Source of the DNA: Ambrosia x helenae
Lineage: Eukaryota; Streptophyta; Magnoliopsida; Asterales; Asteraceae
Reading direction: 5' to 3'
DNA length: 64,000 bases
Assembly (NCBI GenBank): GCA_030844895.1
Contig: CM061228.1
Span: 58,436,718 to 58,500,717, forward strand
Shown: piece after piece, positions 1-13,232 of the stretch
How the letters are laid out: each line of letters begins with the position of its first letter
How positions within the stretch are numbered: the first letter of the stretch is position 1
Program-made: the position numbers and the translations under genes
The notes under the pieces: model-generated
Seen by the model: the letters and a program-made list of their open reading frames with translations, nothing else
Told to the model about the DNA's origin: nothing
Databases searched by the model: none

Positions 1-3000
1 TGACCGGATGATAACTGGACTCGTGAATCAATAATTACATAGCGATTCGTGCACAAGAAACGAGTCTAAATTAAAGGGCTGTAACTATCGGTACAGTTGG
101 AGTTTTAGGGACCCGATTGGAGGAATGGGAAGGCCATAAGATATCTGATGATGCTAAAGACTCAGATAAAGTATACGAAGCTGAACGGATGGTAATTGGA
201 CTCACGAAACGATAATTACGCAGAGATTAGTGCACAAGGAATGACTCCATTATAAAAGACTATAACTATCGGCACGGTTGGAGTTTTAGGGATCCGATTG
301 GAGGAACGGGAAGGCCATAAGATACTTAATCCTCCTACAGACTCAGATAAAGGATACAAAGCTGACCGGACAGTAATCGGACTCACGAAACGATAATTAC
401 GTAGAGATTCGTACACAAGAAAAGACTTCAGTTTAAAAGGCTATTACTATCGGTACGTTCGGAGCTTTATGGACCCGATTGGAGGAACGGAAAGACCATA
501 AGATATCTGATGATGCTAAAGACTCGGATAAAGTATACGAAGCTGACCGGATGGTAATCAGACTCATGAAGTGATAATTACGTAGAGATTCGTGCACAAG
601 AAACGACTCCAGTTTAAAAGGGTGTAACTATCGGTACGGTTAGAGTTTTAGGGACCCGATTGGAGAAACGGGAAGGCCATAAGATATCTAATCATCCTAC
701 AGACTCAGATAAAGGATACGAAGCTGACCGGATGGTAATCGGACTCACAAAACGATAATTACATAGAGATTCGTGCACAAGAAAAGACTCTAGTTTAAAA
801 GGCTGTAACTATCGGTACGGTTGGAGTTTTAGGGATCCGATTGGAGGAACGGGAAGGCCATAAGATATCTAATCATCCTACAGACTCAATAAAGGATATG
901 AAGCTGATCGAACGGTAATCGGACTCACGAAACGATAATTACGGAGAGATTCATGCACAAGAAACGACTCTAGTTTATAAGCCTGTAACTATCGGTACGG
1001 TTGGAGTTTTAGGGATCCGATTAGAGGAACGGAAAGGCCATAAGATATTTGATCATCCTACAGACTCAGATAAAGGATACGAAGCTGACCGGAGGGTAAT
1101 CGGGCTCACGAAATGATAATTACGTCGAGATTCGTGCACAAGAAACGACTCAAGTTTAAAAGGCTGTAACTATCAGTACGGTTGGAGTTTTAGGGATCCG
1201 ATGTGAGGAACGGGAAGGCCATAAGATATCTGATGATGCTAAAGACTCAGATAAATTAAAAGGCCATAAGCTAACCGGATGATAATCAGACTCCCGAAGC
1301 GATAATTACGTAGAGATTCGAGCACAAGAAACGAGTCCAAATCAAAGGGCTGTAACTATCGGTACAGTTGGAGTTTTAGGGTTCCAATTTGAGGAACGGG
1401 AAGGACATAAGATATCTAATCATCCTACAGACTCATAAAGGATTCGAAGATATCCGGACGGTAATCGGACTCATAAAACAATAACTACGTAGAGATTCGT
1501 ACACAAGAAAAGACTTCAGTTTAAAAGGCTGGAACTATCGGTACGTTCGGAGCTTTAGGGACCCGATTGGTGGAACGGAAGGGCCATAAGATATCTAATG
1601 ATGCTAAAGACTCAGATAAAGTATAGAAGCTGATCGGATGGTAATCAGACTCACGAAGTGATAATTACGTAGAGATTCGTGCACAAGAAATGACTCCAGT
1701 TTAAAAGGTTGTAACTATCGGTACGGTTGGAGTTTTAGGGATCCGATTGGAGGAACGGGAAGGCCATAACATATCTGAAGATACTAAAGACTCATATAAA
1801 GTATACGAAGCTGACCGGATGGTAATCAGACTCACGAGGAGATAATTACGTAAAGATTCATGCACAAGAAACGACTCCAGTTTAAAAGGCTGAAACTATC
1901 GGTACGGTTAAGTTTTAGAAACCCGATTAGAGGTACGGGAAGGCCATAAGATATCTAATAATCCTACAGACTCCGATAAAGGATACGAAGCTGACCGGAT
2001 GGTAATCGGACTCACAAAACGATAATTAGGTACAGATTCGTGCACAAGAAACGACTCTAGTTTAAAACGCTGTAACTATCGGTACGGTTGGAGTTTTAGA
2101 TACAGGATTCGAGGAACGGGAAGGCCATAGAATATCTGAAGATGCTAATGATTCAGATATAGTAAACGAAGCTGACCGAATGATAACTGGACTCATGAAA
2201 CAATAATTACTAGAGATTCGTGCACAAGAAACGAATCCAAATTAAAAGGCTGTAACTATCGGTACTGTTGGAATTTTAGGGACCCGATTGGAGGAACGGG
2301 AAGGTCAAAAGATATCTGAGGATGCTAAAGACTCAGACAAAGTATACGAAGCTGACCAGACGGTGATCGGACTCACGAAACGATAATTACGTAGAGATTC
2401 GTGCAGAAAAAACGACTCCAGTTTAAAAGTTTGTAACTATCGGTACGGTTGGAGTTTTAGATACCCGATTGGAGGAACGGGAAGGCCATAAGTTATCTAT
2501 CTCATCATCCTACACACTCAGATAAAGTATACGAAGCTGACCGAATTGTAATCGGACTCACGAAACGATAATTACGTATAGATTCATACACAAGAAAAGA
2601 CTTCAGTTTAAAAGGCTGTAACGATCGGTACGTTCGGAGCTTTAGGGACCCGATTGGTGGAACGGGAAGGCCATAAGATATCTGATGATACTAAAGACTC
2701 AGATAAAATATAAGAAGCTAACTGGATAGTAATCAGACTCATGAATTGATAATTACGTGGAGATTCGTGCACAAGAAACGACTCTAGTTTAAAAGGCTGT
2801 AACTATCGGTACGATTAGAGTTTTAGATACCCGATCTGAGGAACGGGAAGGCCATAAGATATCAGATGATGCTAATGACTCAGATATAGTAAACGAAGCA
2901 GACCAGATGATAACTGGACTAATGAAACGATAATTACTTAGAAATTCGTGCACAAGAAACGAGTCCTAATTAAAAGGCTGTAACTATCGGTACGGTTAGA

Positions 3001-3039
3001 GTTCTAGGGATCCGATTGGAGGAACGGGAAGTCCATAAG
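1..3039 (+). repeat. 181-bp satellite array, block 1
   Basis: Tandem monomers of about 181 bp, about 17 copies, recognisable by the recurring words GATAATTACGTAGAGATTCG, GAAGCTGACCGG, GGAACGGGAAGGCCATAAG and the GATATC site. Two monomer flavours alternate irregularly: one reads CTGATGATGCTAAAGACTC and ATCAGACTCACGAAGCG, the other CTAATCATCCTACAGACTC and ATCGGACTCACGAAACG. A third variant reads GTACGTTCGGAGCTTTAG. Divergence between neighbours is roughly 5-15%, with small indels. Short ORFs inside are chance readings. The block is cut by an LTR insertion at 3040 and resumes at 5509. The + label is an arbitrary reference orientation. Confidence 0.96.
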
Positions 3040-3211
3040 TGTAACATTTCGCATTTTAAACTTGTACGTTACACTATCATATTTAATAAAACGTCAAGTT
3101 CTATCGATAATGCTCGCATTTAATTATTTTGTCGCATTTTTGAAACCTTAATACTATATATATATTATATATATGTGGTTAAGTGTGGGATAATTAACAA
3201 AAAAAGTAAAA

Positions 3212-3290
3212 CACTTGGGCCGAGAATCGAACCCGCGCCCAAGGCCAGTCCAAACCACACAAACACACTTACCAGCTGGGCTGACCAACT
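3212..3290 (-). other. tRNA-like segment, antisense within solo LTR
   Basis: On the - strand an A-box-like stretch (CAGCCCAGCTGG, complement of about 3272-3283) precedes a canonical B-box-like GGTTCGATTCT (complement of 3223-3233). The T-arm-like loop sits on a longer stem, CTTGGGC pairing with GCCCAAG. The acceptor stem does not pair as in a true tRNA, so this is tRNA-derived or tRNA-like rather than a functional gene. The same kind of module lies at a similar distance from the LTR start in the other LTR copies. Confidence 0.5.
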
Positions 3291-3341
3291 TATTTGTTCA
3301 AATCCAGGCGCGCTTTAACTTTATACTTGATTTTAATCCTT

Positions 3342-3368
3342 CACAGTTGACTTGAAAAGTCAACTGTG
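3342..3368. other. Perfect hairpin, 12-bp arms, 3-nt loop
   Basis: CACAGTTGACTT at 3342-3353 is the exact reverse complement of AAGTCAACTGTG at 3357-3368, with loop GAA. Each arm contains a W-box core (TTGACT). It lies about 300 bp into the solo LTR and is repeated in the duplicated copy near 11055-11081. Confidence 0.75.
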
Positions 3369-3744
3369 GGACGCGACATGCCAAAATCAAACCAATTAAC
3401 TTGTGATTTGTATAATTTAGGCATCCATACGTGATTACTGGCCTTGTCTGACTATGATATACGATTATTATCAATCAATTGTCCATCAATTAACCACATT
3501 ACGCGTATAGACTTCAATGTGTGGTCAACCTTACCATTTCTTCGATTCAGTAATCCACACTATAAATTGATCGTCCACAAGCCTTCAAAACTCGCCATTA
3601 ATCTTTTCTCAACCTCCAATCTTCCTTATTATACTCTGATTGTTCTTCGTGAATACAATTTTGACCTTGTGGTCTGACCATTCAATCGTGTTCAAAATCA
3701 ACTTGTAAGTTTAATTTTTCCAGTGGGTTTTGTTCATCGGTGAT

Positions 3745-3787
3745 CACTCATCAATAGCCCCATGGTTAATTGGGCTATTGATGAGTG
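3745..3787. other. Perfect hairpin, 16-bp arms, 11-nt loop
   Basis: CACTCATCAATAGCCC (3745-3760) is exactly complementary to GGGCTATTGATGAGTG (3772-3787), separated by 11 nt that include CCATGG. It could form a stem-loop in LTR RNA. It also occurs in the duplicated LTR near 11458-11500. Confidence 0.75.
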
Positions 3788-3890
3788 AATCAAGCTATTG
3801 CAGAAACTAGGGTTCGTGAGTATTGATTTGGGATAAACTGATTTTGCATAATGTATTTAGTTTAAATAAAACGGAATTTATCACAACCAC

Positions 3891-3962
3891 AGGCCTAGGC
3901 CAAGTGGTTGTGACTGATGCTTATAACCCAAGCCATCCGGGTTCGAGTCCCAGCCATGGCAC
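3891..3962 (+). other. tRNA-like segment with B-box, sense, in solo LTR
   Basis: Contains GGTTCGAGTCC (3940-3950), an exact match to the RNA polymerase III B-box consensus. About 40 nt upstream is an A-box-like GGCCAAGTGG, and a T-rich run follows from about 3974. The arms GCCAT and ATGGC enclose the T-loop. A normal acceptor stem cannot be drawn, so this is not called as a tRNA gene. Confidence 0.45.
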
Positions 3963-5508
3963 CCCTTTTCCTTATTTTTTTTTGGTTTTTAACAAACAAA
4001 TCAATTAAATATATATTATACCTTTAATCTTGTAAATTCATTTTTAATTATTAAAACCTTTTTATAAATTCTAAAAAAATTATTTTTACCAAATCTGATG
4101 TAAAAGTTTTACCTACAATTTTTAGTTTTCTGAAATTCATTTATTTAATATTTATAATAATTAAATCAATTTTATGCTATTATATTTATAAAAATCCATT
4201 AAAATATCAAAACAATTTTATAAATTTCTACAAAAATTATCCTGAGTTTGTACAATGATAAACTTACTGAAATGATTTTTAATTTTGAAAAATCATTTAT
4301 TTTATATTTTTAATCAATTTTTGTTAGTTTTAATCATAATTAAATCATAATAAATTCAATTTTTGATATTTTTGCACCAAAATTTTATACAATTTATTTC
4401 TGAATATATAGAACAGAAATATAATTTTTAAAATAATAATTCTTTAATTTTTGTATTTTAAAATACTAAAGTTTAATTTTGGCAATTTGTAATAAATAGA
4501 TTTAATAATCTATTTTAAAGAAAATAATTTTATAAAAATTATTTTTATACTTCAAATACATTATTGTGAACATCCTAAATTCAAACTTTATAAAAAGACT
4601 TTCATTGATTTAATTATCAAATTTCCCTTTATTTATTTAAACATTTTATTATAAATTCAACAATTGGATATCCCCAAATCGAAACCCTAGATTATACTTG
4701 TAGACTAGATAGACTTAGACTTATTTGTTGCCTTATACATAGGGTAATACTTGGCAATCTATTGGGCTACACTCATACTATTTCTCAATACCTAATACTA
4801 TACCAAGGTGAGTTTACGTAACCATGTTTATGCGATTCTTTATACTTGCAACATTTTATTTAAGCAATTCAACATGCATGTCTAGTAGTAAACTTTATTG
4901 CCTTATGAATTAGTCAACAGTTTCAACGAGTTTCAACATTACATAATCATTAGCTATGGCCAAGCCGGCGATACTCAATAATAGATCTATTGGATTGACA
5001 ACCCCACCCGGATACGCGTACCTTCTACATAGGTAGCGTGGGTGATTGTTATCGTTCCAACAAATTACTAAGGTGAACCGTAGATGACGGGATGGACCTA
5101 AACTAGTCGGAGGTTTGATTTTGTCGATTCAACATATTATACTATTCATGTAGACTTAAATTTACGATAAACATACGAATTGCTAGACTTTTATACTTAA
5201 ACTATTTGCTTAACATTGATTATGTATTCTCACCAACTTCTAGTTGACCCCCCCCCCCCATTTTTACAACTCAACAGGAAATAATGATGCATGAAGATTA
5301 GAGGGTTTTATGAAGACAATAAGGAGTCTATGCTTGCTTGATTCTTGTGTGATGTATTAGATTTCCACATTTAAAACTCTTATGTATTTCCATTTTTGGA
5401 TATTTGCAATTTAAATTTATTTCAATTAAAATTTTGATTACCATGTGCTACTGTATACTCATTCTTACGTGGCACCTCGATGTTTCCGCCATCGGTTGGG
5501 GTGTTACA

Positions 5509-8500
5509 ATAAGCAATCTCATCATCCTACAGACTCAGATAAAGTATACGAAGCTGACCGGATGGTAATCAGACTCACAAAATGATAATTACATAGAGAT
5601 TCGTGCACAAGAAACGACTCCAGTTTAAAAGGATGTAACTGTCGGTATAGTTGAAGTTTTAGGGATCTGATTGGAGGAACGGGAAGGCCATAAGATATCA
5701 AATCATCCTACAGAATCAGATAAATGATACGAAGCTGACCGGACGGTAATCAGACTCACAAAGATAATTACGAAGAGATTCGTGCAAAACAAATGAGTCC
5801 AGTTTAAAAGGCTGTTACTATCGGTACGTTCGGAGCTTTAGGGACCCGATTGCAGGAACGGAAAGGCCATAACATATATAATGATACTAAAGACTCAGAT
5901 AAAGTATACGAAGCTGACCGGATGGTAATCAGACTCACGAAGAGATAATTACGTAAAGATTCGTGCACAAGAAACGACTTAGTTTAAAAGGCTGTAACTA
6001 TCGGTACGGTTAAGTTTTAGAAACCCGATTAGAGGAACGGGAAGGCCATAAGATATCTAATAATCCTATAGACTCAGATAAAGGATACGAAGCTGACCAA
6101 ACGGTAATCGGACTCACGAAACGATAATTACGTAGAGATTCGTGCACAAGAAACGACTCTAGTTTAAAAGGCTGTAACGATCAGTACGGTTGGAGTTTTA
6201 GGGACCCGATTGGAGGAACGGGAAGGCTATAAGATATCTGATGATGCTAATGACTCAGATTAAGTATAGGAAGCTGACCGGATGGTAATCAGAATCACGA
6301 AGCGATAATTACGTCGATATTCGCGCACAAGAAACGACTCTAGTTTAAAACGCTGTAACTATCGGTACGGTTGGAGTTTTAGATACCCGATTCGAGGAAC
6401 GGGAAGGCCATTGGATATCTGAAGATGCTAATGATTCAGATATAGTAAACGAAGCTGACCGAATTATAACTGGACTCATGAAACGATAATTACTAGAGAT
6501 TCGTGCATAAGAAACGAATCCAAATTAAAAGGCTGTAACTATCGGTACGGTTGGAATTTTAGGGACCCGATTGGAGGAACGGAAGGCCATATGATATCTG
6601 ATGATGCTAAAGACTCAAATAAAGTATACGAAGCTGACCGGATGGTGATCGGACTCACGAAATGATAATTACGTAGAGATTCGTGCACAAGAAATGACTT
6701 TAGTTTAAAACGATGTAACTATCGATACGGTTGGAGTTTTAGATACCAGATTCGAGGAACTGGAAGGCCATAAGATATAAGATGATGCTAATGATTCAGA
6801 TATAGTAAACGAAGCTGACCGAATGAAAACTGGACTCATGAAACGATAATTACATAGAGATTCATGCACAAGAAACGAATCCAAATTAAAAGGCTGTAAC
6901 TATCGGTACGGTTGGAATTTTAAGGACCCGATTGGAGGAACGGGAAGGCCATAAGATATTTGATGATGCAAAAGACTCAGATATAGTAAACGAAGCTGAC
7001 CGAATGAAAACTGGACTCATGAAACGATAATTACATAGAGATTCATGCACAAGAAACGAATCCAAACTAAAAGGCTGTAACTATTGGTACGGTTGGAGTT
7101 TTAGGGATCCGATTGGGGGAACGGGAAGGCCATAAGATATCTAATTATCCTACAGACTCAGTAAAGGATATGAAGCTGATCGAACGTAATCGGACCCACG
7201 AAACGATAATTACGTAGAGAATCATGCACAAGAAACAACTCCAGTTTAAAAGGCTGTAACTATCGGTACGGTTGGAGTTTTAGGGATCCTATTTGAGGAA
7301 CGGAAAGGCCATAAGATATCTGATCATCCTACAGACTCAGATAAAGGATACGAAGCTGACCTGAGGGTAATCAGACTCACAAAATGATAATTACGTCGAG
7401 ATTCATGCACAAGAAACGACTCCAGTTTTAAAGGTTGTAACTATCAGTACAGTTGGAGTTTTAGGGACCCGATGTGAAGAACGGGAAAGCCATAGGATAT
7501 CTGATGATGCTAAAGACTCAGATAAAGTATACGAAGCTAACCGGATGGTAATCAGACTCCCGAAGCGATAATTACGTACAAATTCTTGCCCAAGAAACGA
7601 GTCCAAATTAAAAGGCTGTAACTATCGGTACAGTTGGAGTTTTAGTGATCCAATTGGAGGAACGGCAAGGCCATAAGATATCTAATCATCCTACAGACTC
7701 AGATAAAGGATACGAAGCTATTCGGACGGTAATCGGACTCACAAAACAATAACTACGTAGAGATTCGTACACAAGAAAAGACTTCAGTTTAAAACGCTGT
7801 AACTATTGGTACGTTCAGAGCTTTAGGGACCCGATTGGTGGAACGGAAAGGCCATAAGATATCTGATGATGCTAAAGACTCTGACAAAGTGTACGAAGCT
7901 GACCGGATGGTAATCAGACACACGAAGCGATAATTGCGTAGAGATTCGTGCACAAGAAACGACTCAAGTTTAATAACTATCTGTACGGTTGGAGTTTTAG
8001 GGATCCGATTGGAGGAACGGGAAGGCCATAAGATATCTAATCATCCTACAGACTCAGATAAAGGATACAAAACTGACCGGATAGTAATTGGACTCACGAA
8101 ACGATAATTACGTAGAGATTCATGCACAAGAAATGACTCTAGTTTAAAAGGTTCTAACTATCAGTACCGTTGGAGTTTTAGGGACCCGATTGGAGGAACG
8201 GGAAGCCCATAATATATCTGATGATGCTAATGACTCAGATAAAGTATACGAAGCTGACCGGATGGTAATCAGACTCACGAAGCGATAATTACGACGAGAT
8301 TCGTGCACAAGAAATGACTCTAGTTCAAAACGCTGTAACTATCGGTACGGTTGGAGTTTTAGGAACCCGATGTGATGAACGAGAAGGCCATAAGATATCT
8401 GATGATGCTAAAGACTTAGATAAAGTATACGAAGCTAACCGGATGATAACCAGACTCCCGAAGCGATATTTACGTAGAGATTCTTGCACAATAAACGAGT

Positions 8501-10752
8501 CCAAATTAAAAGGCTGTAACTATCGGTACAGTTGGAGTTTTAGGGATCCAATTGGAGGAACGGGAAGGCCATAAGATATCTAATCATCCTACAGACTCAG
8601 GTAAAGGATACAAAGCTATCCAGACGGTAATCTGACTCACAAAACAATAACTACGTAGAGATTCGTACACAAGAATAGACTTCAGTTTAAAAGGCTGTAA
8701 CTATCGGTACGTTCGGAGCTTTAGAGACCCGATTGGTGGAACGAAAAGGCCATAAGATATCTGATGATGCTAAAGACTCAGATAAAGTGTACGAAGCTTA
8801 CCGGATGGTAATCAGACACACGAAGCGATAATTACGTAGAGATTCGTGCACAAGAAACGACTCAAGTTTAAAAGGCTGTAACTATCAGTACGGTTGGAGT
8901 TTTAGGGATCCGATGTGAGGAACGGGAAGGCCATAAGATATCTGATGATGCTAAAGACTCAGATAAATTAAAAGGCCATAAGCTAACCGGATGATAATCA
9001 GACTCCCGAAGCGATAATTACGTAGAGATTCGAGCACAAGAAACGAGTCCAAATCAAAGGGCTGTAACTATCGGTACAGTTGGAGTTTTAGGGTTCCAAT
9101 TTGAGGAACGGGAAGGACATAAGATATCTAATCATCCTACAGACTCATAAAGGATTCGAAGATATCCGGACGGTAATCGGACTCATAAAACAATAACTAC
9201 GTAGAGATTCGTACACAAGAAAAGACTTCAGTTTAAAAGGCTGTAACTATCGGTACGTTCGGAGCTTTAGGGACCCGATTGGTGGAACGGAAGGGCCATA
9301 AGATATCTAATGATGCTAAAGACTCAGATAAAGTATACGAAGCTGATCGGATGGTAATCAGACTCACGAAGTGATAATTACGTAGAGATTCGTGCACAAG
9401 AAATGACTCCAGTTTAAAAGGCTGTAATTATCGGTACGGTTGGAGTTTTAGGGATCCGATTGGAGGAACGGGAAGGCCATAACATATCTGAAGATACTAA
9501 AGACTCATATAAAGTATACGAAGCTGACCGGATGGTAATCAGACTCACGAGGAGATAATTACGTAAAGATTCATGCACAAGAAACGACTCCAGTTTAAAA
9601 GGCTGAAACTATCGGTACGGTTAAGTTTTAGAAACCCGATTAGAGGTACGGGAAGGCCATAAGATATCTAATAATCCTACAGACTCCGATAAAGGATACG
9701 AAGCTGACCGGATGGTAATCGGACTCACAAAACGATAATTACGTACAGATTCGTGCACAAGAAACGACTCTAGTTTAAAACGCTGTAACTATCGGTACGG
9801 TTGGAGTTTTAGATACAAGATTCGAGGAACGGGAAGGCCATAGAATATCTGAACATGCTAATGATTCAGATATAGTAAACGAAGCTGACCGAATGATAAG
9901 TGGACTCATGAAACAATAATTACTAGAGATTCGTGCACAAGAAACGAATCCAAATTAAAAGGCTGTAACTATCGGTACTGTTGGAATTTTAGGGACCCGA
10001 TTGGAGGAACGAGAAGGTCAAAAGATATCTGAGGATGCTAAAGACTCAGACAAAGTATACGAAGCTGACCAGACGGTGATCGGACTCACGAAACGATAAT
10101 TACGTAGAGATTCGTGCAGAAAAAACGACTCCAGTTTAAAAGTTTGTAACTATCGGTACGGTTGGAGTTTTAGATACCCGATTGGAGGAACGGGAAGGCC
10201 ATATGTTATCTATCTCATCATCCTACACACTCAGATAAAGTATACGAAGCTGACCGAATTGTAATCGGACTCACGAAACGATAATTACGTATAGATTCAT
10301 ACACAAGAAAAGACTTCAGTTTAAAAGGCTGTAACGATCGGTACGTTCGGAGCTTTAGGGACCCGATTGGTGGAACGGGAAGGCCATAAGATATCTGATG
10401 ATACTAAAGACTCAGATAAAATATAAGAAGCTAACTGTATGGTAATCAGACTCATGCATTGATAATTACGTGGAGATTCGTGCACAAGAAACGACTCTAG
10501 TTTAAAAGGCTATAACTATCGGTACGATTAGAGTTTTAGATACCCGATCTGAGGAACGGGAAGGCCATAAGATATCAGATGATGCTAATGACTCAGATAT
10601 AGTAAACGAAGCAGACCAGATGATAACTGGACTAATGAAACGATAATTACTTAGAAATTCGTGCACAAGAAATGAGTCCTAATTAAAAGGCTGTAACTAT
10701 CGGTACGGTTAGAGTTCTAGGGATCCGATTGGAGGAACGGGAAGTCCATAAG
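5509..10752 (+). repeat. 181-bp satellite array, block 2
   Basis: About 29 monomers of the same satellite and orientation, continuing in phase after the solo LTR (ATAAG target duplication at 5509-5513). At about 8842 the sequence restarts as a near-copy of the array beginning at about 1129; this is the junction between the two 7.7 kb higher-order units. Reading frames such as 8314-8574 (86 codons) recur at 16039-16299 only because the block is duplicated; they are satellite translations, not genes. Confidence 0.96.
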
Positions 10753-13232
10753 TGTAACATTTCGCATTTTAAACTTGTACGTTACACTATCATATTTAAT
10801 AAAACGTCAAGTTCTATCGATAATGCTCGCATTTAATTATTTTGTCGCATTTTTGAAACCTTAATACTATATATATATTATATATATGTGGTTAAGTGTG
10901 GGATAATTAACAAAAAAAGTAAAACACTTGGGCCGGGAATCGAACCCGCGCCCAAGGCCAGTCCAAACCACACAAACACACTTACCAGCTGGGCTGACCA
11001 ACTTATTTGTTCAAATCCAGGCGCGCTTTAACTTTATACTTGATTTTAATCCTTCACAGTTGACTTGAAAAGTCAACTGTGGGACGCGACATGCCAAAAT
11101 CAAACCAATTAACTTGTGATTTGTATAATTTAGGCATCCATACGTGATTACTGGCCTTGTCTGACTATGATATACGATTATTATCAATCAATTGTCCATC
11201 AATTAACCACATTACGCGTATAGACTTCAATGTGTGGTCAACCTTACCATTTCTTCGATTCAGTAATCCACACTATAAATTGATCGTCCACAAGCCTTCA
11301 AAACTCGCCATTAATCTTTTCTCAACCTCCAATCTTCCTTATTATACTCTGATTGTTCTTCGTGAATACAATTTTGACCTTGTGGTCTGACCATTCAATC
11401 GTGTTCAAAATCAACTTGTAAGTTTAATTTTTCCAGTGGGTTTTGTTCATCGGTGATCACTCATCAATAGCCCCATGGTTAATTGGGCTATTGATGAGTG
11501 AATCAAGCTATTGCAGAAACTAGGGTTCGTGAGTATTGATTTGGGGATAAACTGATTTTGCATAATGTATTTAGTTTAAATAAAACGGAATTTATCACAA
11601 CCACAGGCCTAGGCCAAGTGGTTGTGACTGATGCTTATAACCCAAGCCATCCGGGTTCGAGTCCCAGCCATGGCACCCCTTTTCCTTATTTTTTTTTGGT
11701 TTTTAACAAACAAATCAATTAAATATATATTATACCTTTAATCTTGTAAATTCATTTTTAATTATTAAAACCTTTTTATAAATTCTAAAAAAATTATTTT
11801 TACCAAATCTGATGTAAAAGTTTTACCTACAATTTTTAGTTTTCTGAAATTCATTTATTTAATATTTATAATAATTAAATCAATTTTATGCTATTATATT
11901 TATAAAAATCCATTAAAATATCAAAACAATTTTATAAATTTCTACAAAAATTATCCTGAGTTTGTACAATGATAAACTTACTGAAATGATTTTTAATTTT
12001 GAAAAATCATTTATTTTATATTTTTAATCAATTTTTGTTAGTTTTAATCATAATTAAATCATAATAAATTCAATTTTTGATATTTTTGCACCAAAATTTT
12101 ATACAATTTATTTCTGAATATATAGAACAGAAATATAATTTTTAAAATAATAATTCTTTAGTTTTTGTATTTTTAAATACTAAAGTTTAATTTTGGCAAT
12201 TTGTAATAAATAGATTTAATAATCTATTTTAAAGAAAATAATTTTATAAAAATTATTTTTATACTTCAAATACATTATTGTGAACATCCTAATTTCAAAC
12301 TTTATAAAAAGACTTTCATTGATTTAATTATCAAATTTCCCTTTATTTATTTAAACATTTTATTATAAATTCAACAAATGGATATCCCCAAATCGAAACC
12401 CTAGATTATACTTGTAGACTAGATAGACTTAGACTTATTTGTTGCCTTATACATAGGGTAATACTTGGCAATCTATTGGGCTACACTCATACTATTTCTC
12501 AATACCTAATACTATACCAAGGTGAGTTTACGTAACCATGTTTATGCGATTCTTTATACTTGCAACATTTTATTTAAGCAATTCAACATGCATGTCTAGT
12601 AGTAAACTTTATTGCCTCATGAATTAGTCAACAGTTTCAACGAGTTTCAACGAGTTTCAACATTACATAATCATTAGCTATGGCCAAGCCGGCGATACTC
12701 AATAATAGATCTATTGGATTGACAACCCCACCCGGATACGCGTACCTCCTACATAGGTAGCGTGGGTGATTGTTATCGTTCCAACATATTACTAAGGTGA
12801 ACCGTAGATGACGGGATGGACCTAAACTAGTCGGAGGTTTGATTTTGTCGATTCAACATATTATACTATTCATGTAGACTTAAATTTACGATAAACATAC
12901 GAATTGCTAGACTTTTATACTTAAACTATTTGCTTAACATTGATTATGTATTCTCACCAACTTCTAGTTGACCCCCCCCCCCCATTTTTACAACTCAACA
13001 GGAAATAATGATGCATGAAGATTAGAGGGTTTTATGAAGACAATAAGGAGTCTATGCTTGCTTGATTCTTGTGTGATGTATTAGATTTCCACATTTAAAA
13101 CTCTTATGTATTTCCATTTTTGGATATTTGCAATTTAAATTTATTTCAATTAAAATTTTGATTACCATGTGCTACTGTATACTCATTCTTACGTGGCACC
13201 TCGATGTTTCCGCCATCGGTTGGGGTGTTACA
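10753..13232 (+). mobile_element. Solo LTR, second copy carried by the 7.7-kb duplication
   Basis: Nearly identical to the LTR at 3040-5508, with the same flanking ATAAG (10748-10752 and 13233-13237) and the same position within the satellite monomer. It therefore arose by duplication of the array and not by an independent insertion. Differences include one base in the antisense tRNA-like T-arm (CCGGGAATCG instead of CCGAGAATCG), an extra G near 11546 and a 12-bp tandem gain near 12645. No protein-coding sequence is recognisable. Confidence 0.85.

Larger units (their letters stand above)
3040..5508 (+). mobile_element. Solo LTR (family A-related), 2.47 kb, in satellite
   Basis: Begins TGTAACATTTCGC and ends GGTTGGGGTGTTACA, flanked by the 5-bp duplication ATAAG (3035-3039 and 5509-5513). 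This is the hallmark of an LTR-retrotransposon insertion reduced to one LTR by recombination. There is no primer-binding site, polypurine tract or coding sequence next to it. Its last 30 or so bases match the 3' end of the element-A LTRs, but it is about 1 kb longer, so it is a relative rather than the same subfamily. It contains two tRNA-like segments and two perfect hairpins (listed separately), an AT-rich middle (about 3970-4670) and a run of about 10 C near 5250. The 77-codon reading frame at 3444-3677 has no recognisable domain and I do not call it a gene. Confidence 0.85.

Noticed and set aside
1..3039. CENP-B box in the satellite
   Set aside because: Variants with ATTCGAGGAACGGGA resemble the box but are two bases short between the TTCG and CGGG cores; most monomers read ATTGG instead.
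1..3039. CRISPR-like regular repeats
   Set aside because: Monomers are long, contiguous and diverged with no spacers; this is plant satellite DNA.
3212..3290. Functional tRNA gene
   Set aside because: A and B boxes are recognisable but the 5' and 3' ends do not form an acceptor stem, here and in the related modules.
3444..3677. 77-codon frame in the solo LTR, also at 11157-11390
   Set aside because: Identical only because the LTR is duplicated; short, no domain, within an LTR.
5240..5262. C-run and AT-rich stretches in the solo LTR as regulatory sites
   Set aside because: Homopolymer and AT-rich low complexity without a recognisable motif.
8314..8574. 86-codon frame in satellite, repeated at 16039-16299
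   Set aside because: It is a translation of 181-bp satellite monomers kept open by chance; its recurrence follows from the 7.7-kb duplication, and it has no domain, context or codon signal.
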